Source: Acuticoccus sp038745295 (GTDB taxonomy: Bacteria > Pseudomonadota > Alphaproteobacteria > Rhizobiales > Amorphaceae). From it: a stretch of 64,000 bases of DNA. The DNA lies in contig JBCDLN010000001.1 of NCBI GenBank assembly GCA_038745295.1, positions 6,504-70,503 on the forward strand, read 5' to 3'. The position numbers and the translations under genes were made by a program. The notes beneath the pieces were generated by a model, which searched no databases, had not been told where the DNA came from, and saw only the letters and a program-made list of their open reading frames with translations. Below are positions 62,408 to 64,000 of the stretch, piece after piece; the stretch's first letter is position 1, and each line of letters starts with the position of its first letter.

Positions 62408-64000
62408 CTAGACAATAAAGACGCTATCGCTCAGTATATCTCGAGCGGCATCGACGATCATGATGCTGGCATCGTTAAACTGAAGGTGGAGGCCACGGGC
62501 GACCTCTTCCGCCGCGGCCTCCACATCGGCGAGGGTGGGAGCGAGCGCGGAGGCGATGAGAAGGGTGTCGCCGGCGCCAAAATCGAGAATTCGGTCGCGC
62601 GCGCTGGAGCCGGACAGCACAAAGGTGTCAGCGCCCGTCCCACCGATCAGCGTGTCGGCCGCGTGGCCCCCCTGAAGCGTATCGGCTCCGCCACCGCCAT
62701 GAAGACGGAGCCCGACCGCAGCGCCAGCGCCGTTCAAGTGGTCATCGCCGATCCCCCCTTGGACCACCTCCACAGCCGCCTCGTGAAGCTCGAGGTGGAC
62801 ACCGTCGGTCCCATTGACGCGCACCCTGTCGTGCCCTTCGCCGCCCATCACGGTCACGTCGGTCCCGTCGATCACCAAGACATCGTTGCCGCTGCCGCCA
62901 ATCAGCGCGTCCGCGCCCAACCCACCGACCAGCACATCATGGCCGCTCCCACCAATCAGCCGGTCGGCGCCACCCTCGCCATAAAGACGCAGCGCCGCAG
63001 CAACACCGGTGCCGTCAAAGTGATCGTCGCCAGCGCCCCCTCGAACCACCTCCACAGCGGCCTCTTGAAGGATAAGGTGGACACCCTCGGTCCCATTGAC
63101 GCGCACCCTGTCATGCCCTTCGCCGCCCGACACGGTGATGTCGGCGGCGTCAATGGCGAAAACGTCGTCGCCATCGCCGCCGATCAGCGCGTCGGCGCCA
63201 GTCCCACCAATGAGCACATCGTTGTGGGCGCTGCCGATCAGCTGGTCAGATCCGGCTTTGCCATAAAGACGCAGCGCATTGGCGTGCCCAGAACCATCGA
63301 TGAGTTCGTCCTCGTCCGATCCAAACACCCTGCGCGCATCGGGGGCGATGTCGACAACGGTTTTGTCAGCGGCGGGACTCACACGGGTCTCAGAGATGAT
63401 TTCATACAGGCGCTCGGTGCGGTCCCCGCCAACAGCGTTGCCGCCCGTACCGACACGAAAATCGATGGTGTCGCCGGCGCTGAGGCCAATCCCCGACAGG
63501 GTTGCTTCAAGCACATGCCCATTGGCCGGATTGAACACCTGGTCGGAGAATAAAAGGTCACCATTGTGGCTGATCTCAACGACCACACCGTCTTCGGAGC
63601 TGTCCCGCACATCCCAAAACGCGTTGATGGTCACGAAGCCATCGTCCGACGCGGTGAAGCGCTCAAGGATCGCAAATTCGTTGCGCGGGCTGGCGCTGTT
63701 GTTGTTGAAATCGACAGGGACAACGGCGCCTGCCGTCACAGCCAGCGGCCGCGTTCCGGGGTTGCCGAGATAAGGGTTCCACGCCTCGCCCCGCGTCTCG
63801 CCGCCCGCCATGGTGATGAGCGCAGTCTGCACCGCGTCGTCGCTGGTGACCTTGAAATAAGACCAGGGCCCGGCAAACCCGTCGCGGTCATCAACATCAA
63901 AGTCGTAGGCGCTGTGGGCAATCAGCGTGTTGCCGGACAGGTTGACCGTGTCGCCCAGAACAAGGGGGGCCTCGCTGATGATGATCACCGGCGCGTCCGG
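62408..64000 (-). CDS. RTX protein with long tandem repeats, 5' end outside window
   Basis: The frame is open to the window end, so the start seen at 63988 is probably internal. About 530 residues are visible. An N-terminal ~200-residue beta-rich part (TVNLSGNTLIAHSAYDFDVDDRDGFAG) of unclear type is followed by RTX motifs arranged in two complete ~94-residue repeats plus a partial third (GGxGxDxL, GGEGHDRVRVNGT and LHEAAVEVV). The C-terminus is a typical RTX secretion end. Secreted matrix or adhesin function is inferred. No ABC transporter gene is seen in the window. Confidence 0.8.
   Translation of the reverse strand, partial: PDAPVIIISEAPLVLGDTVNLSGNTLIAHSAYDFDVDDRDGFAGPWSYFKVTSDDAVQTALITMAGGETRGEAWNPYLGNPGTRPLAVTAGAVVPVDFNNNSASPRNEFAILERFTASDDGFVTINAFWDVRDSSEDGVVVEISHNGDLLFSDQVFNPANGHVLEATLSGIGLSAGDTIDFRVGTGGNAVGGDRTERLYEIISETRVSPAADKTVVDIAPDARRVFGSDEDELIDGSGHANALRLYGKAGSDQLIGSAHNDVLIGGTGADALIGGDGDDVFAIDAADITVSGGEGHDRVRVNGTEGVHLILQEAAVEVVRGGAGDDHFDGTGVAAALRLYGEGGADRLIGGSGHDVLVGGLGADALIGGSGNDVLVIDGTDVTVMGGEGHDRVRVNGTDGVHLELHEAAVEVVQGGIGDDHLNGAGAAVGLRLHGGGGADTLQGGHAADTLIGGTGADTFVLSGSSARDRILDFGAGDTLLIASALAPTLADVEAAAEEVARGLHLQFNDASIMIVDAARDILSDSVFIV
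62714..63277 (-). repeat. Two tandem ~282-base repeats inside the RTX gene
   Basis: The repeat unit begins at the ALRLYG segment (codons ending near 63277 and 62995). Each unit is 94 codons, carries RTX nonapeptides and the same VRVNGT and EAAVEVV blocks. The third copy starts at about 62713 and is partial. The copies differ by substitutions, so this is a diverged, not a recent, duplication. Confidence 0.8.

Noticed and set aside
62408..64000. Repeats in the RTX genes as possible CRISPR
   Set aside because: They are in-frame coding repeats (GGxGxDxx type) with no constant direct repeat and spacer pattern.

Overview
The window is a high-GC alphaproteobacterial replicon segment, most likely a plasmid or chromid of a marine-type alphaproteobacterium (Rhodobacterales or Hyphomicrobiales-like). 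The evidence is a complete replication/partition module (ParA-type ATPase, RepB-type ParB, an RPA/RepA-type replication initiator, an iteron array and three parS-like palindromes), the Shine-Dalgarno and codon style, and products typical of these orders. No tRNA, rRNA, CRISPR array or insertion sequence was seen. All homology statements come from reading the sequence, not from database searches.

Layout. 1-2.8 kb: the end of an Ig-like/SPRY-like surface protein and a pyruvyl transferase. 3.1-9.4 kb: replication and partition module (parB, parS, parA, iterons, an R2K ATP-grasp gene, a decayed copy of the initiator gene, a membrane protein, the intact initiator). 9.5-33 kb: polysaccharide locus I, with GDP-fucose synthesis (gmd, fcl), a UDP-glucuronate 4-epimerase-like enzyme, glycosyltransferases, sulfotransferases, FkbM and class I methyltransferases, three beta-helix tailspike-like proteins, a polymerase candidate, an acetyltransferase and a flippase. 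33.5-36.7 kb: two RTX calcium-binding proteins converging on a bidirectional terminator. 37.3-38.3 kb: tyrosine recombinase. 38.5-41.3 kb: a cyclooxygenase-like heme dioxygenase one base downstream of a cytochrome P450. 41.7-52.4 kb: polysaccharide locus II (galE, two related glycosyltransferases, a sulfotransferase, two acyltransferases, an outer-membrane export protein and a chain-length/BY-kinase protein). 52.9-56.4 kb: a subtilisin-RTX protease and a small RTX protein. 56.8-62.3 kb: a second polymerase/ligase, a second flippase, a glycosyltransferase and a frameshifted sulfotransferase. 62.4 kb to the end: an RTX protein with long tandem repeats, running off the window.

How it fits together. 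The replicon looks devoted to a cell-surface or secreted heteropolysaccharide, probably fucose- and uronate-containing and decorated with sulfate, methyl, acetyl and pyruvyl groups. It is assembled by a Wzx/Wzy-type route and exported by an OPX/BY-kinase pair, with beta-helix proteins that may trim or bind the polymer and RTX proteins that may sit in the matrix. A RepA-type replicon loaded with such genes recalls the biofilm plasmids of roseobacters. No initiating phosphoglycosyltransferase and no type I secretion ABC transporter were seen, so those functions must be encoded elsewhere.

The most striking item is the P450/cyclooxygenase-like pair. The dioxygenase keeps the counterparts of the catalytic tyrosine, proximal heme histidine and aspirin-site serine of animal prostaglandin synthases, but has aspartate where the distal peroxidase histidine should be. 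Its tight coupling to a P450 suggests a bacterial oxylipin pathway in which a fatty-acid hydroperoxide is passed to a P450 isomerase.
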